DNA of 54,432 nucleotides, taken from a bacterium. Lineage in GTDB: Bacteria; SZUA-182; DTGQ01; JAFGSM01. The notes beneath the pieces are model-generated. The model saw only the letters and a list, made by a program, of their open reading frames with translations, did no database searches and had not been told where the DNA came from. Position numbers and translations under genes: made by a program. Numbering within the stretch: position 1 is the stretch's first letter; every line of letters starts with the position of its first letter. Location of the stretch: the NCBI GenBank assembly GCA_016934595.1, contig JAFGSM010000265.1:1-54432 (forward strand), in the 5' to 3' direction. Below are positions 23,989 to 33,451 of the stretch, piece after piece.

Positions 23989-26520
23989 TCACATCTGAAA
24001 ACGCTGAACCATCTCCTGCAGCCCGACGGATTGCCTTGACATATCCTTGGCTGATACGATGAGCTGTTCAACGGCGCTGAGATTCGTCCTGGCTATATCG
24101 CTTATGTTCTCGACCGCCTTGACTACATTTTCCCCGCCCTGTCTTTGCTCGATGGTGGCGTTCTTCACCTGTTCGGTCATCTGGCTCATCTCTTCGGCGG
24201 CCTTTACCACCTGTTTGATGCCTAATGCCTGTTCTTTCGTGGATTCATTCACGGACTGGGTGAGCTTGTTCATCTCCTCGACAGCGGCTATCACATTCCT
24301 GGCTGCGGCGGATTGCTCCTCAGTGGCCCTTGATATATCCTGCATGATATTCGAGGATGCGAGCACAGCGTCCATGATCCTTGATATGGCTGCGCCTGCC
24401 TGGTCTGCAAGTTTGATCCCTTCATGGGAGCTTCTGCCCCCCTCCTCTGTGGCCTTTACCGCAGATGAGGTCTCATTCTGAACCTGTTTTATCACCTCGC
24501 CTATCTCCTTGGTCGCCTTTACGGAGCGCTCGGCCAGTTTTCTTACCTCGTCAGCGACAACGGCAAACCCCCTGCCTGCCTCGCCTGCACGTGCTGCCTC
24601 TATTGCGGCGTTGAGTGCGAGGAGGTTCGTCTGATCGGCTATCTCTTCTATCACCTCCACGATCGAGCCTATTGCCTCAGACCGTTTGCCAAGGTTCTTT
24701 ATCGCCTCGGAGATGTTTTTCATCATCTCACCGATGGTCTTCATCCCCTCTACGGTCTTTATGACCGCCTCGCCGCCTGCCTGTGCCTCTTCCCTGGCCT
24801 TTTGCGAGAGATGATCCGCTTCACGCACATTTTCGGCGGTCTTTTCAATGGTGACGGCCATCTGCTCGATGGTCGAGCTGGTCTCCGACACATTGCTTGC
24901 CATGGATTCCGCCATTTTGGCCACATGTTCCGACGTTGTTCCCATCTCCTGGATGGAGCTTGTGGTCTCATCAACATTGGTGGCAAGTCCCTCTGCATTC
25001 TTCGCCACGTTCTGGATGTTCACGCTCATCTGCTCCATAGAGGACCCTGTCTCATCAGCGGCGGTGGCCTGGGTCTGGGCGCCTTTATTGATCTGTTCGC
25101 TTGAAGCGGATATCTCCTCTGCGGCGCTTGCCACAGAAGATGCCGTGTTGCGAATGTTATCCACAATCTCCCTAAGGTTCTTTATCATCCTGGAGAAGGA
25201 GTTTCCGAACACATCAACATCGGATGCGGGTTTCACGTTTTCGGCCAGGTTGCCTTTCGCCACCTTGTCAGCCACATCCGCCATGCTTCGCAGGTATTCG
25301 ATCATGCCGTTGAGGGCGTCGCCAAGCTCCCTGGTCTCATCCTTTTTATTGATCTCGACCTGGCTTGAGAGGTCTCCTCTTGCCACCTGTTTTGCAAAAT
25401 CGACACACAAGGCTAAGGGTTTCGTTATCCCCCTGGTGATAAGGAAGCCAAGCAGCAATGCGAGCATCACGGCGCATGGCATGAGTATCATCAAAAACCA
25501 GATGGAAAAGTTCTTTGCCTTCTTTGAATCAGACTGGGCAATCATCATCCCCTTATCCGCTGTCCCTTCAAGCTCTTCCAGACAGGCCGTCATGCCTTTC
25601 GACGCCTCGAACATTGATGCCACAGATGCCTTTTCCTGGGCATCGATCTCCCCGATGATATTATCTGCATATTTCTGGATCTTTTCAAAACTCCTGTTTA
25701 ACTGGCCTGCATAACGGGCAGCCCTCAATAACAGGGCATCTTTCTGCTTCCCATCTGCAGCAACTATATTTGATACGGTCTCGTAAAACTTCAGATAGAC
25801 GGAATAAAGCTCATCAAGGAGTTCGGTAAGCCCCTGATCCGGAGATTTGAATGCCGGATACCATGCACCGAAAAAACTTTTTGCCGGATCAAGCTCGCCA
25901 GTGTAATCCACTCCGACATCTACGGAGTCCTTTAATGTCTGAAACTCCCTCCTTTGATTCAGGTCAGCCGCATGGAGAAAGGAAGGCAGGTCATAGTGGA
26001 TATCCCTATAATCAAATATATATTTTACCCTTTCCCGGTGCACCTTGATCAATTCATTCGCCTTTTCAGAGAAGTTTGATTTGAATTTGTCCATATTTTC
26101 GATCAGCGCGATCATATCATTATCGCCCTTTGGCACCCGCACGTTGAGATCATTTTTGAGATAGAGCTTGCCTGCATGGCTGTCTTTAAATTCCTTTGAA
26201 TCCGTTCCTAAGCGTACCATCGCTATAAACATGTTGAAAAGGTCTATATGATCCCTGATCTGACCTTCAATCCTTTCCAGATCGGTTTCCGAAATGATAT
26301 AGTCCTTGCATGCGTTCAGAGCGCGTTCCGCCTCGATTATGGATTCCATTGCCACGTCCTTTATGGGGGCCTTCTCCTCTATGACTATATCCCCGCTCCG
26401 GTCCACCTTCTTGACCATGAAAAGCCCTGTGAGACCGGTTATGACAACTATCAGGGATAAGGCTATGAAGCCTCCCATCAACTTCTTGCCGATTGTCATC
26501 CTTCCGATTGACATCTTCAT
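23989..26520 (-). CDS. Methyl-accepting chemotaxis protein
   Basis: 843 residues from the ATG at 26520, where GGAGG is five bases upstream; a TTG four codons earlier overlaps that ribosome site. Transmembrane helix about 10-36, a large periplasmic sensor domain (about 37-337, helical, about 300 residues), transmembrane helix about 338-362, HAMP region(s) (365-470), then a long cytoplasmic coiled coil with the conserved hairpin [20 protein letters not shown] and [15 protein letters not shown]. The C-terminus ([10 protein letters not shown]) lacks a CheR-docking pentapeptide. It is the only receptor of this cluster in the window and the likely substrate of both CheR proteins and CheB. Confidence 0.93.
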   Translation of the reverse strand: MKMSIGRMTIGKKLMGGFIALSLIVVITGLTGLFMVKKVDRSGDIVIEEKAPIKDVAMESIIEAERALNACKDYIISETDLERIEGQIRDHIDLFNMFIAMVRLGTDSKEFKDSHAGKLYLKNDLNVRVPKGDNDMIALIENMDKFKSNFSEKANELIKVHRERVKYIFDYRDIHYDLPSFLHAADLNQRREFQTLKDSVDVGVDYTGELDPAKSFFGAWYPAFKSPDQGLTELLDELYSVYLKFYETVSNIVAADGKQKDALLLRAARYAGQLNRSFEKIQKYADNIIGEIDAQEKASVASMFEASKGMTACLEELEGTADKGMMIAQSDSKKAKNFSIWFLMILMPCAVMLALLLGFLITRGITKPLALCVDFAKQVARGDLSSQVEINKKDETRELGDALNGMIEYLRSMADVADKVAKGNLAENVKPASDVDVFGNSFSRMIKNLREIVDNIRNTASSVASAAEEISASSEQINKGAQTQATAADETGSSMEQMSVNIQNVAKNAEGLATNVDETTSSIQEMGTTSEHVAKMAESMASNVSETSSTIEQMAVTIEKTAENVREADHLSQKAREEAQAGGEAVIKTVEGMKTIGEMMKNISEAIKNLGKRSEAIGSIVEVIEEIADQTNLLALNAAIEAARAGEAGRGFAVVADEVRKLAERSVKATKEIGEVIKQVQNETSSAVKATEEGGRSSHEGIKLADQAGAAISRIMDAVLASSNIMQDISRATEEQSAAARNVIAAVEEMNKLTQSVNESTKEQALGIKQVVKAAEEMSQMTEQVKNATIEQRQGGENVVKAVENISDIARTNLSAVEQLIVSAKDMSRQSVGLQEMVQRFQM

Positions 26521-26579
26521 GATATCCTCCAATATTTTTTTGATGAACCCGTAAAAAAACCGGAAATTTCCTATTCGTC

Positions 26580-26649
26580 ATTCCGGCGAAGGCCGGAATC
26601 CATTATTTTTAGATATATATAGATTGATGGGTTCCCGCTTTCGCGGGAA
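26580..26649. repeat. Dispersed intergenic hairpin repeat pair
   Basis: ATTCCGGC 26580-26587 pairs with GCCGGAAT 26592-26599, and TTCCCGC 26632-26638 pairs with GCGGGAA 26643-26649. This two-hairpin arrangement (CATTCCGGCGAAGGCCGGAAT... and ...CCCGCTTTCGCGGGAATGA) is a familiar intergenic repeat type in many delta-proteobacterial and related genomes. Degenerate relatives occur at 48468-48502 and about 53810-53835 in this window. Confidence 0.75.
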
Positions 26650-26683
26650 TGATACGTTTTTACGGATCCGTCATATTCAAGAT

Positions 26684-26775
26684 AGGCATTAAGCTATCAG
26701 CCCTTGTGCTCTTTTAAATGGCCTTTTCCCTTTTGATTTTTTTAAAGCCTTCAGGGCTGATAGCAAAAAATGCCT
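26684..26775. repeat. Long bulged inverted repeat upstream of the receptor gene
   Basis: GCTATCAGCCCT at 26693-26704 is matched by AGGGCTGATAGC at 26753-26764, and outside it AGGCATT 26684-26690 by AATGCCT 26769-26775. This gives 19 paired bases with a small asymmetric bulge and a loop of 48 bases. It lies between the exported small protein gene and the receptor gene and could be a MITE-like relic, a terminator for the former, or a regulatory structure in the leader of the latter. Confidence 0.6.
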
Positions 26776-26812
26776 GTTTCAAAAAAGAATAAACGGGTAT
26801 TAACCCTGTCCG

Positions 26813-27355
26813 CTAGTCGAGATGTTTCATATGTTCCACAACTTCGGAAAGCTCGTCCTTCATCTGCTCAAGATAATCCTCGCTCTTTGTCTCCTTGTAT
26901 TTCCTGAGACAGACGATAGCTGTGGCCGGATGTATGATGGCATCATAATGGCACATTACCTCTGAGAAATGATCATAACCGGATATATCAATGCCTTTGC
27001 TCTTCAGGAAGCCACCGTCATGCCACTGGCTCTCAAGCTCTTCCAGTGTCAATGACTTCATCCTGCCTGCCGAATCTATGGCGATCGAGAGCAGCTTGGC
27101 TTCTGTCTGGGGTGTCTCTTTCTCGTTCATGTGCTCCTTGCTACCCTGTATCCCTAGATCCATTAATGTCTCCATGTCAGAGATCATGGCTTCAGGATCG
27201 ATGCTTCCGGAGATTATCCTGCCTATGTTTTTCTTGGCCAAAGTTACATACGCTTCCTTGTCGAACTGATGTTCAGTGCCGGCAAGCGCAACATTTGAAA
27301 TCATGCCGGCAACAACTAACGTCAAAATAATCACAAACCATTTCGTCCTTTTCAT
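26813..27355 (-). CDS. Exported small protein of unknown function
   Basis: 180 residues with a clear Sec signal peptide (basic MKRTK, hydrophobic core, cleavage after VALA near residue 25). The mature part is about 155 residues, charged and mostly helical, with two Cys (CHYDAIIHPATAIVCLRKY, about 135-151) that could form a disulphide or bind a ligand. I do not recognise the family. It sits just upstream of the receptor gene on the same strand, so a periplasmic ligand-binding partner for the large receptor sensor domain is possible; that is inference from position only. A GGAGG site precedes the start. Confidence 0.75.
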   Translation of the reverse strand: MKRTKWFVIILTLVVAGMISNVALAGTEHQFDKEAYVTLAKKNIGRIISGSIDPEAMISDMETLMDLGIQGSKEHMNEKETPQTEAKLLSIAIDSAGRMKSLTLEELESQWHDGGFLKSKGIDISGYDHFSEVMCHYDAIIHPATAIVCLRKYKETKSEDYLEQMKDELSEVVEHMKHLD

Positions 27356-27734
27356 TTTTTTCCTCCTTGATTAGGATTCAATTCTTACGTCAATAAGGAT
27401 CAATTCCACCACACTTTAACCCTCAAAAGCAATATTTTTTTTGATTTATCCTTGAGAACATCACCCCCTTTTTATGGGTCTGCCAGCTAAAATCCCGTGC
27501 CTTATTTATGCGGTTTTCAATATCTTATCCCTTGTTCCTAAAATTGGTCTGTTTGTAATAGTTCACCACGGATTTTCACGGAGTTGCACTGGACAATCAT
27601 TTTCCGTGATATTCCGTGTACTTCCGTGGCAAAAATCATGTGTCAACGTAATTTATTCGGCTTACGGTGAACGGTTACGTCTGTTTTTTCTCTTTATTAT
27701 TTTTTATATGAAAATAATCGAATATGTCTTTGGA
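27356..27734. other. Intergenic region with a CACGG-type repeat
   Basis: About 380 bases between the CheW gene with repeats and the exported-protein gene. It contains an inverted repeat of the familiar CCACGGA...CACGG type: 27566-27581 and 27614-27629 pair at 13 of 16 bases. It also has ACGTAA 27646-27651 / TTACGT 27675-27680 around TTCGGCTTACGGTGAACGG. These resemble dispersed non-coding repeats. No credible gene was seen. The promoter for the receptor part of the cluster is likely here. Confidence 0.55.
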
Positions 27735-28460
27735 TCAGTCTCTGCTCCCTTTTCCTATGATCTTGTCAAGGTCGATAAGTATGACCATCCTGTCTTCCAG
27801 CTTCCCTATGCCGCTTATGTAGTTCTCTTTTATCCTGATGACCTCCTGCGGGGCATTGTCGATCTCTTCAGCGGTTATATTCAGCACCTGCGAGACACTG
27901 TCCACCATCAGTCCGAATATCCTCGAGCCGTTCTCCACCACAACTATCCTGCTTTCTTCGCCTATGGAGGTTTTACCCAGGTTAAGCCGGTTTTTCAATT
28001 CTATGACCGGTATGATCTTGCCCCTGAGATTGACCACGCCCCTTACGTGCGGTGGAGAGTTTGGCACACGTGTGATGTCGCCGACCCTTTTTATCTCCTG
28101 CACCTGGAAGATCGGGAGGGCATATTCCTCTTCATCCAGAAAGAAGGTGACATATTTTTCCGCCTCTACATCCTTCAATATCCTGTCTTTCGCCATTAAT
28201 AGGTTTTCTGCATCTTTATCATTTTTGTCAATAGACCTTGTGTCTGTTGATAAAAGACCTCCCCTGGACAATACCGTGCCCAGGATATCATCAGCCAGAC
28301 CGGATTCAGGCAGAGGGGTTTTTTCGCTTTTCTTTTCCATCGCCCCTTTGTCAGACAATGCCGTGCCCAGGATATCCTCAGCCAGCCCGAATTCAGGCAA
28401 GGGGACTTTTTTGCTTTCCTTTTCTATCAACCCTGCGGCGCTTTTGCCTTTATTTTGCAT
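27735..28460 (-). CDS. cheW: CheW-like protein with N-terminal tandem peptide repeats
   Basis: 241 residues, longer than a standard CheW. The N-terminal 90 residues are a hydrophilic, probably disordered extension that holds two copies of the motif PLPE(F/S)GLA(E/D)DILGT(A/V)LS, at 20-36 and 49-65. The CheW domain follows (about 100-238: YVTFFLDEEEYALPIFQVQE, NSPPHVRGVVNLRGKIIPVIE, IFGLMVDSVSQVLNI). AAAGGAG lies before the ATG. It is encoded 18 bases after the CheY-like gene in the cheA operon. The repeated motif looks like a docking peptide for a partner, perhaps a multivalent one; that is inference. Confidence 0.9.
   Translation of the reverse strand: MQNKGKSAAGLIEKESKKVPLPEFGLAEDILGTALSDKGAMEKKSEKTPLPESGLADDILGTVLSRGGLLSTDTRSIDKNDKDAENLLMAKDRILKDVEAEKYVTFFLDEEEYALPIFQVQEIKRVGDITRVPNSPPHVRGVVNLRGKIIPVIELKNRLNLGKTSIGEESRIVVVENGSRIFGLMVDSVSQVLNITAEEIDNAPQEVIRIKENYISGIGKLEDRMVILIDLDKIIGKGSRD
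28267..28440. repeat. Tandem 87-base duplication within the repeat-bearing cheW gene
   Basis: Two adjacent 87-base units (28267-28353 and 28354-28440) share long identical runs such as CCGTGCCCAGGATATC. They keep the reading frame (29 codons) and encode the repeated PLPExGLAxDILGTxLS peptide. Differences between units suggest the duplication is not very recent and that the motif is under selection. Confidence 0.8.
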
Positions 28461-28478
28461 AACTATCTCCTTTTAAGG

Positions 28479-28856
28479 TCAATTGTTTTGCACGATCCTG
28501 TTGATCAGCTCCACTACGCTGGAAGGTTTCCAGGGTTTCTTCAGATAACCTTTAGCCCCCAGTTCAAGTGCCTTTCGGATATCGTGGTCGTCATCCTGCG
28601 TGGTGCTGATGACAATAACAGGGATGTGGCCATACCCGTCATCCTGCATGGCCTTCAGAAAGGATATCCCGTCCATCTGCGGCATGTTTATATCCGAGAT
28701 GATAAGGTCGATATCCTTTTCTATTGCCAGTTTGTTCAGGGCCTCCAGACCATTATTGGCAAATATCTGTTCGCACCCCGGAAATGACCCGAACACCATC
28801 CTGTACATCTTCGCCTGAAGAGAAGAATCCTCTACGATCAAAACCTTTCTAAGCAT
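28479..28856 (-). CDS. CheY-like single-domain response regulator
   Basis: 125 residues from the ATG at 28856, which overlaps the cheA stop by eight bases and has GGGAGG six bases upstream. A lone receiver domain: acidic pair in IVEDSS (Glu9, Asp10), phospho-acceptor Asp55 in IISDINMPQMDG, ISTTQ for the Thr/Ser switch, and LKKPW with the conserved Lys. No output domain. The likely donor is CheA, encoded directly upstream; hybrid kinases via the free HPt are another possible source. Its target is unknown, since no flagellar switch genes are in the window. Confidence 0.9.
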   Translation of the reverse strand: MLRKVLIVEDSSLQAKMYRMVFGSFPGCEQIFANNGLEALNKLAIEKDIDLIISDINMPQMDGISFLKAMQDDGYGHIPVIVISTTQDDDHDIRKALELGAKGYLKKPWKPSSVVELINRIVQNN

Positions 28857-30534
28857 ACTGCGCCTCCCTTTTCTTTTCGTGTTCTCCCTGATGTCTGACC
28901 TCATTCATCAGCTCGAGCACATCCACAATCAATACCACTCTTCCGTCTCCCAGAATAGTGGCGCCGGCAATCCCTACAGAATTGCCTATATAATCATCCA
29001 GCGCCTTGATCACGATCTCCTGTTGACCAAGGAGCGAGTCTACTACGATTCCCATCTCTCCCATCGTGCTTTGCACAATGACCACATAATGGCTGGTTTC
29101 ATTATTCAGGGATTCAAGTCCGAACAATGACGATAGCCTTATAAGGGGAAAGATTTTTCCTCTTATGTTTGTCACCTCGCAATTATTCACCATGTGAATC
29201 TCATCATCCCTGACCCTGATGCTCTCTATAACAGAGGTAAGAGGAATGGCATATTGCTCGCCTGAGACCTCCACCATTAGTGCGGATATAATGGCAAGCG
29301 TGAGGGGCAGCTTGATGGTGAAGCATGTCCCTTTGTTGACCTCGCTTTCAACCTCGATAGCGCCGTTTATCCTTGTCAGGCTTTTCTTTACCACATCCAT
29401 GCCTACGCCGCGTCCGGATATCTCGGTTATGCTGTCCGAGGTAGACAGGCCTGAGACAAAGATCAGGTTAAAGACCTCATTTGATTCAGCGTCATCCTTA
29501 ACAGTCAGACCGGCCTTTTTGGCCTTTGCTATCAGCTTTTCCCTGTCAATCCCCTTGCCGTCGTCCTTTACTGTGATTATTATATGACTTGATTCATGGG
29601 ATGCCTTGAGCGTGATATTGCCGGTCTTGGGCTTGCCCAGAACTACCCTTTCCTCGGGAGGTTCTATCCCATGATCAATGGAGTTCCGGATAAGGTGCAT
29701 AAGGGGTTCGCCTATCTCATCGATGACTTTCTTGTCCAGTTCGGTCTCTTCGCCCTCGAATGAGATGTTTATCTCCTTTCCCATACCCCTTGCCAGATCC
29801 CGGACATAACGGGGAAACCTCATGAATACCTGTTTTATGGGCAGCATCCTGACCTTCATGATGGTTTCATGGAGCTCTGTGGTTATTTTGCCTATCTGTT
29901 CCGATGTGTTTGATAGGTCAAGGACGATCCCCTTTTCGCCAAAGGTCTCCCTGAACTGTGAATCTATCTGGTCAAGATGTGTTCTGTGGATGACCAGTTC
30001 CCCCATAAGATTCAGCAACTGCTCCATCCTTTCGAATTCCACCTTCAGGAGATTGCTTTTTTTTCCAAAGGGGTTTGCCGTCTTTTTTTGCGGGGAAAGA
30101 TTTACAACGAGGTTTTCCTGCTGCGGCGATCCTTTTTTTTCCTCAAGGAATCCCTCGATCTCGTCAAGTTCATCCTGGAGAAGGTCCATCTTAGGCATGT
30201 CAGGGATGATTTGTGAGATGGAATGTCTGACGTTCCCTGCGCAATGTATGATAAAATCCACAAGTTCCCTGTCAAAACAAAGTCTTTCCGACTGAAGCGA
30301 CTTGAAGATGTCCTCCAGCTTATGTATGTAGCTTTGCATGCAGGAGAATCCCATCATCCCTGAGTTTCCCTTGAAGGTGTGCAGCAATCCCAGGACGTCG
30401 TTGATTACTGACGGATCAAGCGTTTCATCCAGGGACTGCTCGAACTGGAGGAGAAGCCCGTCAAGCTCATCCAGTATCTCATGGCTCTCCTCGATAAAAT
30501 CCTTAACCATCTCAACCTGTTCATTAAAGTTCAT
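28849..30534 (-). CDS. cheA: CheA chemotaxis histidine kinase without a P2 domain
   Basis: 561 residues from the ATG at 30534. P1 HPt domain with LLHTFKGNSGMMGF (phospho-acceptor His52), a short linker (about 115-165), P3 dimerisation (LLNLMGELVIHRTHL), P4 ATPase (HLIRNSIDHGIEPPEER, DDGKGID, SGRGVGMDVV) and P5 CheW-like domain to the C-terminus. The usual P2 CheY/CheB-docking domain between P1 and P3 is missing, which makes the protein about 100 residues shorter than enteric CheA and may slow or change phosphate transfer. First gene of the che operon; the CheY-like gene overlaps it. Confidence 0.93.
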   Translation of the reverse strand: MNFNEQVEMVKDFIEESHEILDELDGLLLQFEQSLDETLDPSVINDVLGLLHTFKGNSGMMGFSCMQSYIHKLEDIFKSLQSERLCFDRELVDFIIHCAGNVRHSISQIIPDMPKMDLLQDELDEIEGFLEEKKGSPQQENLVVNLSPQKKTANPFGKKSNLLKVEFERMEQLLNLMGELVIHRTHLDQIDSQFRETFGEKGIVLDLSNTSEQIGKITTELHETIMKVRMLPIKQVFMRFPRYVRDLARGMGKEINISFEGEETELDKKVIDEIGEPLMHLIRNSIDHGIEPPEERVVLGKPKTGNITLKASHESSHIIITVKDDGKGIDREKLIAKAKKAGLTVKDDAESNEVFNLIFVSGLSTSDSITEISGRGVGMDVVKKSLTRINGAIEVESEVNKGTCFTIKLPLTLAIISALMVEVSGEQYAIPLTSVIESIRVRDDEIHMVNNCEVTNIRGKIFPLIRLSSLFGLESLNNETSHYVVIVQSTMGEMGIVVDSLLGQQEIVIKALDDYIGNSVGIAGATILGDGRVVLIVDVLELMNEVRHQGEHEKKREAQYA

Positions 30535-31072
30535 CAAATTTAACCTTTCCCTTTTTAATCGTGCGCTTCAAAACCATTAATAACCTGATGAATCCATTGT
30601 ATTTGAGTATTTATGATCTTTTGTCTTTTTCTGCATAGAAAATTTTGTGCGAAAAACCTTTGCATGTATATTTTTTCGGCAATTTAAAAAATTTCTTCAT
30701 CCTGAATCTAAAATATCAATATAACTTATTGTAAATTTTGAATTTATAAAATGAGATAAAAATGGGACGATTGAAAGGGGCAAAAGCCGGTCATATATAT
30801 TTCCTTATTTAAATAAATAGGCAGAAAGGTGGATTTATGCTTTGCAATGGCATAATCCGAATATCCTGATTTCTTAATATTACAGGATATTACAGGCTTA
30901 TAGTGAAATCGCCATTTTAAAAGGTTTAATTTGTGGCCGTGCATTGATGATGATCCATCAAATTGCCGAATAGAAACTGTTATGATATTGGATGAATAAC
31001 GGCCACAGATACACCGGCATAAGAAGTTCTGAAAATCCAGGATTTTTTAAAAGAAGGGAGGATAAAACAACA
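30535..31072. other. Divergent intergenic region between cheA and the HPt gene
   Basis: About 540 AT-rich bases. It must contain promoters for the leftward che operon and the rightward HPt gene, but I find no strong -10/-35 pair and no correctly spaced sigma-54 site. A short direct repeat ATTACAGG occurs at about 30880-30897. A 66-codon minus-strand frame at 30744-30944 has no ribosome site or family features and is not considered a gene. Confidence 0.5.
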
Positions 31073-31426
31073 ATGGGTTCCGAATTAAATATGGATCAGA
31101 TACTTGCAAACTTTGAAGGGAATGTGGAGATGTTTCAGATTATATTCGATACATTCCTTGAGACCTATCAGGATCAGGTAAAGGATATTCAAAGCGCTGT
31201 CCAGGCCGGAGGGGGAGAGAATCTGAGGGCGTCCGCCCATATGCTTAAAGGCGTTCTGGCCAATTTTAATGTTCCGGAGATGACCGATTTGGCATATACC
31301 CTGGAGAAGATGGGAAAGGAAGGCAGGATAGACGGCGCGGAGGAAACGCTTTCCCAACTGGAGGTTATGATAGACGGATTTATCAGATATGTAAAGGAAC
31401 ACCAGACAGAATTGGTTTCTGCATAA
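31073..31426 (+). CDS. Free-standing HPt phosphotransfer protein
   Basis: 117 residues from the ATG at 31073, chosen because GGGAGG lies 11 bases before it; the frame is open from 30992. A single HPt domain (about 5-110) with the motif ASAHMLKGVLANF and phospho-acceptor His56. HPt proteins carry phosphate between receivers in phosphorelays. Two hybrid kinases in this window (7317-9689 and 14504-16900) end in receivers and have no HPt of their own, so this protein is a candidate intermediary. It stands alone, divergent from the che operon, and is followed by a hairpin. Confidence 0.85.
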   Translation: MGSELNMDQILANFEGNVEMFQIIFDTFLETYQDQVKDIQSAVQAGGGENLRASAHMLKGVLANFNVPEMTDLAYTLEKMGKEGRIDGAEETLSQLEVMIDGFIRYVKEHQTELVSA

Positions 31427-31445
31427 TACTTTACTTTTATTCATA

Positions 31446-31500
31446 GAAAATAGATTCTATTTTCATGATTCTTGGTGGCCCGAAAGGCCATGGTGTTTAT
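31446..31500. terminator. Hairpin after the HPt gene, member of a dispersed palindromic repeat
   Basis: GAAAATAGATTCTATTTTC (31446-31464) is a 19-base palindrome with nine-base arms, followed by GGCCCGAAAGGCC (31477-31489). The same two-part element occurs in the opposite orientation at 49446-49507. It lies 20 bases after the HPt stop and before the glycan cluster, so it may end the HPt transcript. Confidence 0.55.
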
Positions 31501-31518
31501 TAAGAATTTGGATTTGAT

Positions 31519-32604
31519 ATGAGCGAAAGGTTAGGGGAGAACAAAGGCCGGCGTTCATGCTGGCCTAAAAGGCGGACAAAGGCAGGTCCTTTGGCCTCTG
31601 TCATCATTCTGAACTGGAACGGCATAAGTCACCTTGCCACCTGCCTCTCATCATTAGCTAATCAGACATACAGCAATATCGAGATCATATTTGTGGATAA
31701 CGGCTCACAAGACGGGTCTGTTGAATTTGTTAAACGCGAATATGGCGGAGTTGTCTCTATTGTTGAAAACATAAGGAATACAGGGTTTGCTGAAGGGAAC
31801 AACACCGGCATTAAACTGGCGAGGGGAAAATATATACTGCTCATCAATAATGACACAAAGGCGGACCCAGGATGGGTTGAGGAACTGGTGAAGGCGGCTG
31901 AAAAGGATGAAAAAATAGGTATGTGCGCGTCAAAGGTGCTGATGTTTGATGACAGAACCAAGATAGATACCGCAGGTCATCTGATATACAGGGATGGGCT
32001 TAACCGTGGCAGGGGAAGGCTTGAGACGGATAGGGGACAGTATAATCATGAGGAGGAGGTTTTATTTCCAAGCGGGGCAGCCGCCCTCTATAGAAAGGAA
32101 ATGCTGGACGAGATAGGCGGTTTTGACAAGGACTTTTTTGCCTATGGGGATGACACGGATCTCGGCCTCAAAGGCAGGCTGGCTGGCTGGAAATGCCTGT
32201 ATGTGCCTACTGCTATAGTGTATCACAAATATTCCGGCTCGACTTCCGCATATTCTCCCGGCAAGGCCTTTCTTGTGGAAAGAAACCGCGTATGGATATT
32301 ATTAAAGTATTTTCCATTTTGCTCCCTTATACTTAGCCCTTTTTATACACTGATTCGCCTGGCATTTCAGTCTTATGGGGCGGTTTTTAAAATGGGCGCG
32401 GCAGGAAGGTTTACGGAGCAGCATTCAAAGGGTGCGCTGATCATTATATTGCTGAAATCATACCTGGCTGCATCGAGGGGGATGCCCAAGATGCTAAAAA
32501 AAAGAAGGCAGATAAGGATGCTCAGGAAGATCCCTGATCGGGAAGTCTTTTCATGGTTCAGGAAATACGGGATAAGCGCAAGGGAATTGGCGCTCAAGGA
32601 TTGA
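31519..32604 (+). CDS. Family 2 glycosyltransferase
   Basis: 361 residues. A GT2 (GT-A fold) domain begins at residue 27 after a basic leader: ASVIILNWNG, VDNGSQDGSVEF, NTGFAEGNNTGI, then INNDT as the DxD-like metal/nucleotide site, FPSGAAALYRKEML and the acceptor-side FFAYGDDTDLGLKGR. The C-terminal part (240-330) has hydrophobic segments. The pattern is that of rhamnosyl-type transferases of O-antigen and capsule clusters, but the sugar cannot be read. It is the first gene of the glycan cluster; the start lacks a strong ribosome site. Confidence 0.88.
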   Translation: MSERLGENKGRRSCWPKRRTKAGPLASVIILNWNGISHLATCLSSLANQTYSNIEIIFVDNGSQDGSVEFVKREYGGVVSIVENIRNTGFAEGNNTGIKLARGKYILLINNDTKADPGWVEELVKAAEKDEKIGMCASKVLMFDDRTKIDTAGHLIYRDGLNRGRGRLETDRGQYNHEEEVLFPSGAAALYRKEMLDEIGGFDKDFFAYGDDTDLGLKGRLAGWKCLYVPTAIVYHKYSGSTSAYSPGKAFLVERNRVWILLKYFPFCSLILSPFYTLIRLAFQSYGAVFKMGAAGRFTEQHSKGALIIILLKSYLAASRGMPKMLKKRRQIRMLRKIPDREVFSWFRKYGISARELALKD

Positions 32605-32667
32605 AAGATATAAAGATATAAGGATGCAGATATAAAAATATAATAAGGATTTTGGGAAAGGATATCG

Positions 32668-33447
32668 ATGGAAATGAAGGAAAGATACAAAAGCCTGGTG
32701 ATAATACCTGCATATAACGAGGAGCGGCACATCGCTTATATCGTGGCCAGGATAAGATGGATGAACAGATGTTCGGAGGTGTTGGTCATAGATGACGGGT
32801 CTTCGGATATGACCGCGCGCAAGGCAAGGTTCGCAGGCGCAAGGGTGATAAGCCATTTATTCAATATGGGGTATGGCGTGGCGCTGCAGACAGGATATAA
32901 ATACGCCTTTGAAAAGGATTATGACTTTCTTGTGCAGATGGATGCGGACGGACAGCATCATCCGGCGTATATCCCTAAGATGATTGATATTTTAGAGAAA
33001 AAGGATGCTGACCTGGTAATTGGGTCCCGTTTCATATATGGGATGATGAAGGGGAATACAGGCCTTTGCAGATACAGCATGGATTTTTCCAAAAGGCTTG
33101 GGGTGATGCTTTTCTCTTTTGTTACAACAAAGATTACAGGGATCAGGGTCACGGATCCGACTTCAGGTTATCAGGCTTTGAACAGAAAGGCGATCGGGCT
33201 TTTTATTCAGGACTTTTTCCCCAATGATTACCCGGATTCGGATATGATCATTACTGCACATCGCTCAGGTCTCAAGGTCAAGGAATTCCCAATGATAATG
33301 TTTGAAAACAGAATGGGAAGATCAATGCACGCCGGTCTTAAGCCGGTATACTACACGTTCAAGATGTTTCTTTCCCTTTTTATGATTCATATAAGGAAGC
33401 GGCATATGGCGGCGCTATGTCAAAGGAGTGTTTTTCACGGGGACTGA
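32668..33447 (+). CDS. Polyprenol-phosphate sugar transferase (DPM1-like, GT2)
   Basis: 259 residues. SLVIIPAYNEERHI, VIDDGSSDMTA, LVQMDADGQHHP (DxD site) and DPTSGYQALNRKAI are typical of dolichyl/undecaprenyl-phosphate mannose or glucose synthases of the DPM1 branch. No C-terminal membrane anchor is present. It is followed by a DUF2304 membrane protein, a pairing seen often in exopolysaccharide loci. It probably makes a lipid-linked sugar donor for decoration of the glycan. Confidence 0.88.
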   Translation: MEMKERYKSLVIIPAYNEERHIAYIVARIRWMNRCSEVLVIDDGSSDMTARKARFAGARVISHLFNMGYGVALQTGYKYAFEKDYDFLVQMDADGQHHPAYIPKMIDILEKKDADLVIGSRFIYGMMKGNTGLCRYSMDFSKRLGVMLFSFVTTKITGIRVTDPTSGYQALNRKAIGLFIQDFFPNDYPDSDMIITAHRSGLKVKEFPMIMFENRMGRSMHAGLKPVYYTFKMFLSLFMIHIRKRHMAALCQRSVFHGD

Positions 33448-33451
33448 TGAA

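Noticed and set aside
30744..30944. 66-codon minus-strand frame in the cheA/HPt gap
   Set aside because: No ribosome site, no recognisable motif and composition like non-coding DNA.
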